This document shows, one piece after another, positions 30,743 to 39,948 of a stretch of DNA of 64,000 bases; within the stretch, counting starts at the first letter, position 1, and every line of letters begins with the position of its first letter. The translations under genes were made by a program, and so were the position numbers. The DNA lies in the NCBI RefSeq assembly GCF_900699765.1, contig NZ_CAADHO010000007.1:215620-279619 (forward strand). Reading direction: 5' to 3'. A model generated the notes under the pieces. The model was given only the letters and a program-made list of their open reading frames with translations, made no database searches and had not been told where the DNA came from. The DNA is from Desulfoluna butyratoxydans. Lineage in GTDB: Bacteria; Desulfobacterota; Desulfobacteria; Desulfobacterales; Desulfolunaceae.

Positions 30743-33541
30743 ATGGATTACAAGAAAACGCTGAACCTGCCACAGACGCGGTTCGCCATGAAGGCCAACC
30801 TGCCGACCAAAGAGCCTCAGCAGCTCAAGGCGTGGGAGGAGAGCGGACTCTATGCAAAAATCAGGGAAGAGTCCAAGGGTCGTGAACAGTTTATTCTGCA
30901 TGACGGCCCTCCGTATGCCAACGGTAACCTTCATATCGGACACGCCCTGAACAAAATCCTCAAGGATATTATTATCCGCTCCAAGCAGATGGATGGTTTT
31001 GACGTGCCCTACGTGCCCGGCTGGGATTGCCACGGCCTTCCCATCGAGCACAACGTGGACAAGAAACTGGGCTCCAAGAAAAAAGAGATGTCCAAGGCGG
31101 ATATCCGGCGGAAGTGCCGCGAGTATGCGGGCAACTTCGTGAACATCCAGCGCGAGGAGTTCAAGCGCTTCGGCGTCATGGGTGAGTGGGAAGACCCCTA
31201 CCTGACCATGAACTACCCCTTTGAGGCGCGCATCGCCAAGGAGTGCGGTGAATTTGCCGCCAACGGCGATATGTTCATCGGCAAAAAGCCCATCTACTGG
31301 TGCTGCAGCTGCCAGACTGCCCTTGCCGAAGCAGAGATCGAGTACGCGGACCATACCTCGCCGTCCATTTTCGTGAAGTTTCCCTTAAAGGGCGACGCCG
31401 CGGATATCGACGCCTCCCTTGCCGGGAAGAAGGTCTCTTTTGTTATCTGGACCACCACTCCCTGGACGATCCCTGCAAACCTTGCGGTGTGTCTGAACGG
31501 TGAGTTCACCTACGCCTTTGTGGAAACCGACGGCGAGGTGATGGTGGTGGCCAAGGACCTCCTGGAAGGTCTCATGACCTCCTTTGGCAAAGAGTCGTAT
31601 AACGTGCTCTTTGAGACCGACGGTGCCTCCCTTGAGAACAAGGTGTGTCGTCACCCCTTCATCGACCGGGACTCCGTGATCATCCTGGGAGACCACGTCA
31701 CCCTGGAAGCCGGTACCGGCTGTGTTCACACTGCCCCCGGCCACGGTGCCGACGACTACATCACCGGCCTTAAGTACGGCCTGGAGCCCTACTCGCCCGT
31801 GGGCAACAACGGGTGCTATACCGAGGAAGTCGGGGAAGAGTTCGAAGGGAAATTCATCTTCAAGGCCAACGCCGAGCTCATCGAAAAGATGGATGCCTGC
31901 GGCGCCCTGGTGAAGCACAACGAGATGAGTCACTCCTATCCCCACTGCTGGCGCTGCAAAAAGCCGGTGATCTTTCGGGCAACGCCCCAGTGGTTCCTCT
32001 CCATGGACAACACCGGTCTGCGTGAAAAGGCCCTGGCCGAGATTGACAAGGTGGAGTGGATTCCCTCCTGGGGCCGTGAGCGCATCCACGGGATGATCGC
32101 AAACCGCCCGGACTGGTGTCTTTCCCGCCAGCGCTCCTGGGGTGTGCCCATCCCCGTGTTCTACTGCGAAAAGTGCGGTGAGGTCCATGCCGACCAGGCG
32201 TCCGTGGACAAGATCTACGACCTCTTCAAAGAGCACGGCGCAGACATCTGGTTCGAAAAAGAGGCGGCGGACCTGCTTCCCGAAGGCACCGTGTGCACCA
32301 AGTGCGGCCATGGCACCTTCACTAAGGATACCAACATCCTGGACGTCTGGTTTGACTCCGGGGTCACGCACTCTGCTGTCCTGAACGACCGTGACGGGCT
32401 CAGGCGCCCTGCGGATCTCTACCTTGAGGGTTCCGATCAGCACCGCGGGTGGTTTCACAGCTCCCTGCTCACCAGCGTGGGCAAAACCGGTAAAGCGCCT
32501 TACAAGGCGGTTCTTACCCACGGGTTCGTTGTGGACGCCAAGGGACACAAGATGTCCAAGTCCGTGGGCAACGTGGTGGCCCCCAAAGAGGTGATCAACA
32601 AGTACGGCGCGGAAGTGCTGCGTTTGTGGGTGGCATCCACGGATTACCGTGACGATGTGCGCATCTCCGACAATATCCTGAAGCAGCTCAGCGACGCTTA
32701 CCGCAAGATCAGGAACTCCTGCCGTTACATGCTGGGGAACCTGAGCGGGTTCAACCCGGACACCGACCGGGTGGCTTACGAGGACCTCCGGGACATCGAC
32801 CGGTTCACCCTGGCCCGTCTGGCGGACCTCATCGAGCGGGTGAACAAGGCCTACGAGACCTATGAGTTCCACACCATCTACCACAGCCTCAACAACTTCT
32901 GCACGGTGGACCTCTCCAGCTTCTACTTTGACATCGTTCGCGATGCCCTTTACGTGGAAGGCACGGATTCTGTTGTGAGAAGAGGCATTCAGACGGTGCT
33001 CTTCGATCTCGTGGACGCCATTGTCCGCATGATGGCTCCCATCCTCTGCTTCACCGCCGAGGAGATCTGGGGGCACGTGCCCGATTTCGAAGGCAAGAAA
33101 GAGAGCGTGCACCTCATGGCAGGTGCTGAGCCCAAGGCTGACTGGAAGAACGAGGCCATCATCGAGCGCTGGGAGCACCTGGTGACCCTGCGCGACGAGA
33201 TGAACAAAGCCCTTGAAAAGGCACGAAGCGAAAAGCTTATCGGCCAGAACCTCGACGCGGCAGTCACTGTGACAGCCAAGGGCGAGACCCTGGCGTTCCT
33301 TGAAAGCTTTGCTTCAGAGCTCAAGCAGGTGCTCATCGTCTCCGACTTCACCCTGGCAGAGGGCGACGCCCCTGAAGGCGCCTTTGTGAGCGATGAAGTG
33401 GAAGGCCTTGCCGTTCAGGTTGCCTCCGCTTCGGGCGACAAATGCGAACGATGCTGGACCTGGAGCCCCTCCGTGGGCGAAGACAGCGAACGGCCCACCC
33501 TGTGCAGCCGCTGCCGCGGGATCCTTGACCGCACCGCCTAA
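30743..33541 (+). CDS. ileS: Isoleucyl-tRNA synthetase
   Basis: A 932-residue class I aminoacyl-tRNA synthetase that charges tRNA-Ile. It has the HIGH motif (GNLHIGH, residues 61-67), the editing domain signature (VIWTTTPWTIPANLAV, TGCVHTAPGHGADDY), KMSKS near residue 604 (GHKMSKSVGN) and the C-terminal zinc site with CERCW and CSRC. I start it at MDYKKTLNLPQT (30743), which has GGAGGAGAT just upstream; the frame further upstream is leader. A strong terminator follows. It is the bacterial zinc-containing type, so likely mupirocin-sensitive in principle, though this is not readable directly. Confidence 0.97.
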   Translation: MDYKKTLNLPQTRFAMKANLPTKEPQQLKAWEESGLYAKIREESKGREQFILHDGPPYANGNLHIGHALNKILKDIIIRSKQMDGFDVPYVPGWDCHGLPIEHNVDKKLGSKKKEMSKADIRRKCREYAGNFVNIQREEFKRFGVMGEWEDPYLTMNYPFEARIAKECGEFAANGDMFIGKKPIYWCCSCQTALAEAEIEYADHTSPSIFVKFPLKGDAADIDASLAGKKVSFVIWTTTPWTIPANLAVCLNGEFTYAFVETDGEVMVVAKDLLEGLMTSFGKESYNVLFETDGASLENKVCRHPFIDRDSVIILGDHVTLEAGTGCVHTAPGHGADDYITGLKYGLEPYSPVGNNGCYTEEVGEEFEGKFIFKANAELIEKMDACGALVKHNEMSHSYPHCWRCKKPVIFRATPQWFLSMDNTGLREKALAEIDKVEWIPSWGRERIHGMIANRPDWCLSRQRSWGVPIPVFYCEKCGEVHADQASVDKIYDLFKEHGADIWFEKEAADLLPEGTVCTKCGHGTFTKDTNILDVWFDSGVTHSAVLNDRDGLRRPADLYLEGSDQHRGWFHSSLLTSVGKTGKAPYKAVLTHGFVVDAKGHKMSKSVGNVVAPKEVINKYGAEVLRLWVASTDYRDDVRISDNILKQLSDAYRKIRNSCRYMLGNLSGFNPDTDRVAYEDLRDIDRFTLARLADLIERVNKAYETYEFHTIYHSLNNFCTVDLSSFYFDIVRDALYVEGTDSVVRRGIQTVLFDLVDAIVRMMAPILCFTAEEIWGHVPDFEGKKESVHLMAGAEPKADWKNEAIIERWEHLVTLRDEMNKALEKARSEKLIGQNLDAAVTVTAKGETLAFLESFASELKQVLIVSDFTLAEGDAPEGAFVSDEVEGLAVQVASASGDKCERCWTWSPSVGEDSERPTLCSRCRGILDRTA

Positions 33542-33560
33542 AGCGTATAAAAGCTGAATA

Positions 33561-33603
33561 GAAAGGGCCGGTGGCATGCAAGCGTGCCCCGGCCCTTTTT
33601 TTT
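33561..33603 (+). terminator. Intrinsic terminator of ileS
   Basis: AAAGGGCCGG and CCGGCCCTTT pair with one mismatch region and an inner GGC/GCC pair, followed by eight T. It is 20 bases past the ileS stop and separates ileS from lspA, which in many bacteria are in one operon. Confidence 0.9.
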
Positions 33604-33654
33604 AGGTTTGTACATGTGTGGTATTATGCAGGGCTGAGAGAAAAAGCAAAAAGC

Positions 33655-34165
33655 AATGCCTCCGGCGGGCAGGGGATAAATCCCCTGCACCCCAGGTTTG
33701 CATATGCTCCGACCCTTCGTTCCTCAGGGACGTCACATTTGCTGACGGGTATTCAAGCACCCCATTCGCCGGAGACGGCACGCCTGTTACACCGAACGGG
33801 CAGGAATAATTCAGGCCAGCGGTTGGTTGGCAATGGTGCACGGAGTGCACCCTACGGGCGTCCCCGATGGATATGGTTAGAGCCCTGTAGGATGGGCAAA
33901 GGTAGTGCCGTGCCCATCGGGCACGGATATAACCGCCCACGCCGGGGGACTGGTGCCCGGCATCAGATCTCTTGTGATTATCATTGTTGCGGGTACCTCG
34001 ATGAAAGATGGGCACGCTTCGCGCTTTGCCCATCCTGCTTGGCCGTGGACTTGTGTCTGATAATAATGGTGGTGGTGGCTGAGAAGGGCCTGAGGACCGA
34101 AGGCCCGGAGCATTCCCGATTCTGGGGTTGAGGGGATTTATCACCTGGCCGCTGGAGGCTGGTTT
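33655..34165. repeat. Mosaic of four intergenic repeat families
   Basis: No gene is supported from 33604 to 34220. In order: a GCCTCCGGCGGGCAGGGG unit (33658-33740), a GGTGCACGGAGTGCACCC unit (33834), a pair of GATGGGCA/TGCCCATC palindromic units (about 33890-33925 and 34005-34040, reading GCGCTTTGCCCATCC), and a worn inverted copy of the first unit (34120-34165). It splits ileS from lspA. Confidence 0.6.
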
Positions 34166-34220
34166 TTCCATACGTTTTGACCATAGAAGGCACGATTTTA
34201 ATCACTGAAAGGATAATTGG

Positions 34221-34718
34221 ATGACATGGTTTAAGCAAAAATGGCCCCGGCTTTTGCTGGTGGCCGGTTTGGTGGTGCTTCTGGATCAGCTCTCCAAGCA
34301 GCTGGTGTTGCACTCCATGCCCGTGGGCAGCGGGTTTCCCTTGATTGACGGCTTTTTCGACATTGTCCATGTGAGGAACCCGGGCGGAGCCTTTGGGTTT
34401 CTCTCCGGCCAGAGCCAGTCGGTGCGGGAGTTTTTCTTTCTTTTTGTGACCGGTGTTGCCACGATATTCATCCTGTGGGTCTACAACACGATCCCCGAAA
34501 CCCACCGGATCCTTGCGTCAGGTCTTGCCATGGTGTTTGGCGGGGCCGTGGGGAACCTCATCGACCGGCTTCGGTTCGGCAACGTGGTGGACTTCATCGA
34601 CTGGTACATTGGCGATCTGCACTGGCCTGCCTTTAACCTGGCAGACAGCGCCATATGTATCGGGGTGGGGATTCTCATTTTCCATATCCTTTTCAACCGC
34701 ATGCCAGAGGAGAATTGA
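34221..34718 (+). CDS. lspA: Lipoprotein signal peptidase (signal peptidase II)
   Basis: A 165-residue inner membrane aspartic protease that removes signal peptides of prolipoproteins after Lgt has lipidated them. Four hydrophobic segments are visible, and the two catalytic aspartates lie in GNLIDRLRFGNVVDFID and FNLADSAICIGV. The conserved NPGGAFGF (family NxGxAFG) is present. It overlaps lgt (TGATG), so the two lipoprotein-processing steps are co-translated. ATG at 34221 follows AAAGGATAA. Confidence 0.95.
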   Translation: MTWFKQKWPRLLLVAGLVVLLDQLSKQLVLHSMPVGSGFPLIDGFFDIVHVRNPGGAFGFLSGQSQSVREFFFLFVTGVATIFILWVYNTIPETHRILASGLAMVFGGAVGNLIDRLRFGNVVDFIDWYIGDLHWPAFNLADSAICIGVGILIFHILFNRMPEEN

Positions 34719-35494
34719 TGCATCCGGTACTCTTTAAAATCGGTCCGGTGGTGGTCCACACCTATGGGTTGATGATGGCCCTGGCGTTTCTCGCGGCCAT
34801 GGTGATTTCCAAACGCGAGGCCAGGGTGTTCGGCGAAGATCCCGACAAGATCGCCGATTTGATTTTTTATATTCTGCTCTGGGGAGTGATCGGCGCCCGG
34901 TTGTTTTATGTTGCCGTGAATCTCTCCTGGTTTGCCGCCCATCCCCTTGACGTGGTGAAGGTGTGGGAAGGCGGCCTTGTGTTTTACGGCGGGTTCATCG
35001 GCGGCCTGGGCGCGGCGCTTTACTGTGTGCGCAAGCGGCAGATCCCTTTCTGGAAGAGCTTCGACATCCTGACCCCGGCCCTTCCCTTTGGCCATTTTTT
35101 GGGGCGCATCGGGTGTTTCAACGCCGGGTGCTGTTACGGTAAGGTGTGTGACCTGCCCTGGGCAGTGACCTTTACGAACCCCGATTCCCTGGCGCCCCTT
35201 CACACCCCGCTCCACCCCACCCAGCTCTACGAGTCCCTTGCCAACCTGGCCCTGTTCGGGGTGATCATGGCGGTGCGCAAGAAAAAACGGTTCGAGGGAC
35301 AGCTTTTCTGGGGGTATGTGGTGGCCTACGGCGTGATCCGTTTTCTTCTGGAGTTTGCCCGGGGGGATGAACGGGGCTCGTATCTGTTGGGGCTTTCACC
35401 GGCCCAGCAGGTGGGCGTTCTCTTGTGCCTTTCCGGGGCCGTGATGCTTTATGTCCTTTCCAGGCGGGGGCGTAGGGAGGTGATCCGTGGCTGA
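34718..35494 (+). CDS. lgt: Prolipoprotein diacylglyceryl transferase
   Basis: A 258-residue inner membrane enzyme that transfers diacylglycerol from phosphatidylglycerol to the cysteine of prolipoproteins. It has about seven helices, the N-terminal motif VVVHTYGLMMALAF (family H-x-Y-G), and a signature-region GRIGCFNAGCCYGK, the cysteine-containing variant seen in delta-proteobacterial Lgt as I recall, in place of GRxGNFxN. Late motifs include LYESLANL and EFARGDERGSYLLGLSPAQ. The ATG at 34718 shares its A with the lspA stop and has AGAGGAG upstream. The end overlaps holA by eight bases. Confidence 0.93.
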   Translation: MHPVLFKIGPVVVHTYGLMMALAFLAAMVISKREARVFGEDPDKIADLIFYILLWGVIGARLFYVAVNLSWFAAHPLDVVKVWEGGLVFYGGFIGGLGAALYCVRKRQIPFWKSFDILTPALPFGHFLGRIGCFNAGCCYGKVCDLPWAVTFTNPDSLAPLHTPLHPTQLYESLANLALFGVIMAVRKKKRFEGQLFWGYVVAYGVIRFLLEFARGDERGSYLLGLSPAQQVGVLLCLSGAVMLYVLSRRGRREVIRG

Positions 35495-36893
35495 GCTGGC
35501 GCATAATACCCTTCAAAAGGGGCTGGCCAAGGCATCGGACTCTCCTGTCTGGCTGATTTACGGGGAAGAGTTCCTTGTGGACCGTTCCCTGAAGGCCCTT
35601 GTGGGGACCCTGCTTCCCGGTGGTCTGGGGGATTCCTGCTGTGAAGTGGTGGAAGGAGATGCCGAGCTTCGGGACGCCCTGGAGCAGGTGTCTACGTTTT
35701 CCCTTTTTTCCAGCGGCAAGGTGGTTGTGGTTCGTGATTCCCACATCTTTTATGCCAAAAAAGGGGAGAACAAGGAGCTTGCCAAGATCACCAAGGCCTT
35801 TGATGACGGCAAAATGAAGCTTGCGGCAAGGCGTCTTGCCCAGCTGCTCTCCAAGCTGAAGCTTCAGTTCAAGCACCTCTCCATGCCCAAGGGGCTGGAT
35901 AAGCTCAAGGCCCTCTCCGAAGACGGCCAGGTGCCTCCCTGGGTGGGTGAAGTGGCGGCCTGGGCAGAAGCCAACAAAGTGGTGGTTCCCGAGCCCATGG
36001 ACGACCAGAGCCTGGTGGAGCGTGCCATCCGCGCCGGGCTTCCTGCAGGGCATTACCTGGTGCTCACCACAGACCAGGCCGATAAGCGCAAGAGCCTCTT
36101 CAAAGCCTTTAAAGAGTGCGGCAGTATCGTGGATTGCTCGGCCCCCAAGGGTGAGCGCAAAGCCGACAAAGACCAGCAGGGTAAGATCATTGACGAAACC
36201 GTCAAAGCGGTGCTCTCCCGGTACGGGAAAAAGATGGAGCCCCGTGCGGTGAAGTATCTGGTGGAGATGGTGGGTTTTGACTTAAGGGCCCTTGTGGGTG
36301 ATGTGGAAAAGCTCTGCTCCTTTGTGGGGGACAACCCGTCCATCACCTACGACGATGCTCGGCGTATTGCCAAAAAGACCAGGCAGGACCCCATCTATGA
36401 GCTCACCGGCGCCATCTCTGAGCGCAACGGCCGTACAGCCCTGGCCTGCGTGCGCAACCTCCTTGCCAACGAGACCCACCCCCTCCAGGTGCTGGCCGCC
36501 CTGGTGAACCAGGTTCGCCGTCTTCTGCTGGCCCGGGCGTTTCTGGAGAGCCGTGAGGGCCGCTCCCTCGGTGGACTCAGGGACTACAACCAGTTCCGTG
36601 CCAGCGGTATCAACGCCGTGAAAGCCGCCGACGAGATCATGGGAGGCCGGGTAGAGGCGTGGCAGGCATCGTTGGGCCTGTCCAAAAAAAAGAGCGATCT
36701 GCTGCTTAACCGCGGCGGAAGCCCGTATCCACTGTTTCTTCTCCTGCAGAACGCGGCCAGGTTTTCCATGGCCGAACTCACCACCATTCACTCGCTCCTG
36801 GCCGACTGCGACCGCACCATGAAAAGCAGTCCGGAAGACCCCACCGTGCTCCTTGACCGAATTATCCTGCGGATTTGTACCCGGGAGACGTAA
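35487..36893 (+). CDS. holA: DNA polymerase III delta subunit, long form
   Basis: A 468-residue clamp-loader subunit. N-terminal VWLIYGEEFLVDRSLKAL, central LVEMVGFDLRALVGDVEKLCSFVG and C-terminal PLQVLAALVNQVRRLLLARAFLE match HolA, which opens the beta clamp. Typical HolA has about 340 residues. Here a charged, lysine- and leucine-rich insert of roughly 100 residues (around positions 90-195; KKGENKELAKITKAFDDGK onward) accounts for the extra length. GTG start at 35487, preceded by a very strong GGGAGGTGATCC. Coupled to lgt by an eight-base overlap. No terminator is obvious before the repeat at 36914. Confidence 0.87.
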   Translation: MAELAHNTLQKGLAKASDSPVWLIYGEEFLVDRSLKALVGTLLPGGLGDSCCEVVEGDAELRDALEQVSTFSLFSSGKVVVVRDSHIFYAKKGENKELAKITKAFDDGKMKLAARRLAQLLSKLKLQFKHLSMPKGLDKLKALSEDGQVPPWVGEVAAWAEANKVVVPEPMDDQSLVERAIRAGLPAGHYLVLTTDQADKRKSLFKAFKECGSIVDCSAPKGERKADKDQQGKIIDETVKAVLSRYGKKMEPRAVKYLVEMVGFDLRALVGDVEKLCSFVGDNPSITYDDARRIAKKTRQDPIYELTGAISERNGRTALACVRNLLANETHPLQVLAALVNQVRRLLLARAFLESREGRSLGGLRDYNQFRASGINAVKAADEIMGGRVEAWQASLGLSKKKSDLLLNRGGSPYPLFLLLQNAARFSMAELTTIHSLLADCDRTMKSSPEDPTVLLDRIILRICTRET

Positions 36894-36911
36894 TTCGGGG
36901 GTCATTTAAAA

Positions 36912-37110
36912 ACATGCCTCCGGCGGGCAGGGGATAATCCCCTGCACCCCAGGCTCGCAAATGCTCCGTCCCTTCGTTCCTCAGGGACGTCCCATTTGCT
37001 GACGGGCTTCGCCCGTTGAGGCCTCGGGCAAGTCCGAAATTGGCCAAGCCGCATTGGAGCGCCGCACTCCAGTGCGGCTTTTTCATTTCGTTCCCAGGCT
37101 CTGCCTCCCC
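36912..37110. repeat. Three adjoining intergenic repeats after holA
   Basis: A GCCTCCGGCGGGCAGGGGAT unit (36914-37015), a GGAGCGCCGCACTCC/GTGCGGCTTTTT palindrome (37054-37083) and a TTCGTTCCCAGGCTCTGCCT unit (37087-37108). The palindrome with its T-run is the most terminator-like part. Confidence 0.65.
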
Positions 37111-37115
37111 ACATC

Positions 37116-37250
37116 CTAACGATTTAAATTTTCAACCACTGACGAGCGCTTGAGCGCAATCACGTCATGGCTCCATTCATGGTCATGCTGGAACGCCTTC
37201 ACGGCATCTTGCAGGGCAATGGCTCAGACCTTTATCAATCAGGGAAAATG
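37116..37250 (-). pseudogene. Decayed C-terminal fragment of a second macrodomain gene
   Basis: On the minus strand a short frame reads AIALQDAVKAFQHDHEWSHD, then VIALKRSSVVENLNR and a stop. This aligns in order with the C-terminus of the intact macrodomain protein next door (CAIALRETVEALNRYPTIEQVVFALFSDAHV). Just before it, the cysteine of CAIAL is replaced by a stop, and another stop precedes it, so the fragment is dead. It abuts the repeat cluster ending at 37110. Similarity is by eye, and the DNA of the two also matches locally (AGGGCAATGGC). Confidence 0.55.
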
Positions 37251-37329
37251 TGGGACCACACGTCATCCCGTAGGGTGCCTCGTTTTTTATCGGAACGCAG
37301 CAATATCTCGAACGATGAGTGTCGGAGAT

Positions 37330-37848
37330 TCAAAGTGTTGCAAGGTGTTTCGTGTATACCTTGACATGCGCATCGGAAAAGAGCGCGAACACCACCTGTT
37401 CGATAGTCGGGTACCGATTCAGCGCTTCAACTGTTTCTCGAAGGGCAATGGCGCAGGCCTTTTCCACAGGATATCGGTACACCCCGCAGCTGATGGCCGG
37501 AAAGGCGATTGTAGAGAGCCCGTGTTCGGCGGTTAGCGTGAAACTGTTTTTGTAGCAGGCGGCAAGGAGGTCGGGATCGCTTGGGTTGTTGCTGTAGACA
37601 GGACCCACGGTGTGGATCACGTGGCGGGCGGGGAGGCGGTAGCCTTTGGTGATTTTTGCCTCACCCGTGGGGCAGCCCCCGAGGGTTTTGCATTCAGCCA
37701 GGAGCTCCGGGCCAGCGGCCCGGTGGATGGCGCCGTCCACGCCCCCGCCGCCGAGCAGGGAGTTGTTGGCGGCGTTGACAATGGCATCCACATCAAGGGT
37801 GGTGATATCTGCTTGCCTGATAGCGATTTTTTGCGTAACATTTTTCAT
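37330..37848 (-). CDS. Macrodomain protein, probable O-acetyl-ADP-ribose deacetylase
   Basis: A 172-residue single macrodomain that matches YmdB-type proteins. ADP-ribose binding features are ADITTLDVDAIVNAANNSLLGGGGVDGAIH (about residues 13-43) and the late phosphate loop AFPAISCGVYRYP. The family removes ADP-ribose or acetyl groups from O-acetyl-ADP-ribose or modified proteins. GAGG lies seven bases before the ATG. It converges on a decayed copy of itself (37116-37250). No ADP-ribosyltransferase toxin partner is visible nearby. Confidence 0.92.
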   Translation of the reverse strand: MKNVTQKIAIRQADITTLDVDAIVNAANNSLLGGGGVDGAIHRAAGPELLAECKTLGGCPTGEAKITKGYRLPARHVIHTVGPVYSNNPSDPDLLAACYKNSFTLTAEHGLSTIAFPAISCGVYRYPVEKACAIALRETVEALNRYPTIEQVVFALFSDAHVKVYTKHLATL

Positions 37849-38015
37849 GGAAGTGCCTCGATTGGATAGGGTTCGTGATGATTTTCAAGTGTAGGCAACC
37901 CAATCCTGAAAGGCAAGGGTAGGAATTCGAATGGGATTGTCCCCGGGAGGTTCCTTCCGGTGGTAGGGCGTTTCTGTAACTGCCGGGACTTCCGAGGCTT
38001 TCGAAAGGGGATGCC

Positions 38016-38849
38016 ATGACCGTGATTACCGTATCCAGGCAGGTAGGGAGCCATGGCGGCACCATCGCCGCACGGCTCGCCGAAGAGAAGGGTTACCAAC
38101 TTTTCAACAAGGAACGATTTCACCGTGAGGCCGAGGGGTTTGACGGTCATTTTTCCCGGGAGGTGGAGGCTCTGACCAACGAGAGTCCGCCCAAGCTGTT
38201 TGAAAAGTTGTTCCACAACCATTGCGTGTACGGCAATATCATCGCCGCCATGGTGTATGAAGCGGCTGCCGCAGATCACGTGGTGGTGGTGGGCAGGGGA
38301 GGGCAGTTTATCCTTGAGGGACTTAAGTGTGTTCTCAATGTGCGCGTGGTCTCGCCCGTCGAAGAGCGGATCCGCAACTACGCCGGGTTCAAGGGCATCG
38401 AGATCGGCATGGCCGGGGATATCATCAAGGCTTCGGACCGTGAGCGCAGCTCCTTTATCAAGTACCTCCACAACCGGAACATCGCGGAACCGGATGTCTA
38501 TGACCTCATCATCAACACCCGGGTGGTCTCCAAAGACATGGCGGTAAGGCTCATTCATGAGACGGCCGAAGAGCTGAGCCGGCTTCATCCGGTGACCGCT
38601 GAGATCAAGATGGAGTTCCGGCAGATGGCCATCTGCAAGCGGGCCGAGTTGATGCTGATGATGGAGATGGGCGAATCCAACGCTGTGAAGGTGTCCCCTT
38701 GTGAAAGCGGCAAGGTGATGCTTACCGGCTATCTTCCCACCGAAGGAGAGCGGGTCTCTGCGGAAAACATCGTCCGGAGCGTTAAGGGGATCCACAAGGT
38801 GGACAATCGCATTGTGGTGTCCCAGTTTCCTGTGCGGCCCTGGTATTGA
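38016..38849 (+). CDS. Cytidylate-kinase-like protein with a C-terminal BON domain
   Basis: A 277-residue protein. The first about 200 residues match the cytidylate-kinase-like family (MTVITVSRQVGSHGGTIAARLAEEKGY; VVVVGRGGQFIL; RVVSPVEERIRNY), a P-loop fold in which the usual GxxGxGKS loop is SRQVGSHGGTIA. The last about 60 residues (AVKVSPCESGKVMLTGYLPTE to HKVDNRIVV) look like a BON domain, a small lipid- or ligand-binding fold normally found outside the cytosol. No signal peptide is present. It is upstream of the genuine cmk on the same strand. Substrate unknown. Confidence 0.8.
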   Translation: MTVITVSRQVGSHGGTIAARLAEEKGYQLFNKERFHREAEGFDGHFSREVEALTNESPPKLFEKLFHNHCVYGNIIAAMVYEAAAADHVVVVGRGGQFILEGLKCVLNVRVVSPVEERIRNYAGFKGIEIGMAGDIIKASDRERSSFIKYLHNRNIAEPDVYDLIINTRVVSKDMAVRLIHETAEELSRLHPVTAEIKMEFRQMAICKRAELMLMMEMGESNAVKVSPCESGKVMLTGYLPTEGERVSAENIVRSVKGIHKVDNRIVVSQFPVRPWY

Positions 38850-39169
38850 CGGGGCGGGTGCCGGTATGACGGGTTGTGTTGTTATGGCTGTAGATTGATT
38901 TCTGGCTGTATCGCATTTGGGGCTCACGCCGCGTCCGAAGGGCTTCCGGGGCCGTGAGGGGGGTGAGGTGTGGCTTTGACCAGAAAAATTCTGCGGGGCA
39001 GGGGCTACTTTTTTTTCCCGTTTTCACATATACAGGTGCTGCAACAGGCAAGCATGATTCATTTCGGGCGGCATCGCAGGGAGGTGGCCCCTCTCTGCCT
39101 CGGACCCTGCAGACAAGGCCAAGGGCGCATGTGTCGTCGGGGATACGATCCAACCAACAGGAAGAGATT

Positions 39170-39844
39170 TTGAAAAAAGAACTGGTTATTACGATTGACG
39201 GGCCATCGGGTGCCGGCAAGACAACGGTGAGTAAGACGCTGGCAGCCAGGATCGGCTACCGATACATTGATACCGGGGCCCTTTATCGCGGGATTGCCCT
39301 TGAAACACTTGAGCGTGGGATTGCAGCCGACGATGAGAAGGCCATGGAGGAGGCGTGTCGGACCATTGACCTTCGGTTTCGCATTGAAGAGGGCGAGCTT
39401 CGTCTCTACTCCGGTTCGCGGGATATTTCCGAGCTGATCCGCACTCCGGAGATCTCCATGCGCGCTTCGGCCGTGTCTGCCCTTGCGCCGGTACGTGCCT
39501 TCTTGACAGTCCTTCAGCGGCGTCTGGGGGAAGAACGCTCTGTGGTGTTCGAGGGCCGGGACATGGGGACCGTGGTGTTTCCCAAGGCAGACGTGAAGTT
39601 TTTCCTCGACGCCGACACCGATATCCGGGCGGAGCGCCGCTACCTTGAATTGAAGGCCCGGGGGGAAGGCCTGGACTACGAAGAGGTGAAGCGGGACCTG
39701 ATCACGCGGGACGCCAACGACAGCAGTCGCAAGCTGGCTCCGCTGAAGCCTGCGGAGGATGCCATCCATGTGGACGCAAGCCGCATCGGCGTCGACGAAG
39801 TGGTGGAAAAGATGGCAAAGGTTGTGGCTGAGATAAGAGCATAA
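39170..39844 (+). CDS. cmk: Cytidylate kinase
   Basis: A 224-residue kinase that phosphorylates CMP and dCMP. The P-loop is GPSGAGKTTVSKTLA (about residues 10-24), then RYIDTGALYRGIAL, the NMP-binding GRDMGTVVFPKADVKFFLDA and RDANDSSRKLAPLKPAEDA. The start I choose is TTG at 39170, preceded by GGAAGAGAT; sequence upstream in frame is not protein-like. It lies 105 bases before rpsA, the same cmk-rpsA order as in many Proteobacteria. Confidence 0.94.
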   Translation: MKKELVITIDGPSGAGKTTVSKTLAARIGYRYIDTGALYRGIALETLERGIAADDEKAMEEACRTIDLRFRIEEGELRLYSGSRDISELIRTPEISMRASAVSALAPVRAFLTVLQRRLGEERSVVFEGRDMGTVVFPKADVKFFLDADTDIRAERRYLELKARGEGLDYEEVKRDLITRDANDSSRKLAPLKPAEDAIHVDASRIGVDEVVEKMAKVVAEIRA

Positions 39845-39878
39845 TTTTTCGTTGAATTTTTTTGAACCAACTGATATG

Positions 39879-39907
39879 TTGACCCGGATTACGCTCTCAT
39901 TCATAAC
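39879..39907 (+). promoter_or_regulatory. Possible rpsA promoter
   Basis: TTGACC, a 17-base spacer, then CATAAC, 42 bases before the rpsA ATG. The -35 is good, the -10 fair. It would let rpsA be transcribed apart from cmk. Confidence 0.4.
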
Positions 39908-39948
39908 CGGTGGGGGCGTAAAATACATTGTTTAGGGGGTTAATATTA

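Noticed and set aside
31385..33178. 597-residue open frame on the minus strand inside ileS
   Set aside because: The opposite strand encodes isoleucyl-tRNA synthetase with all motifs. The long antisense frame is caused by third-base GC bias.
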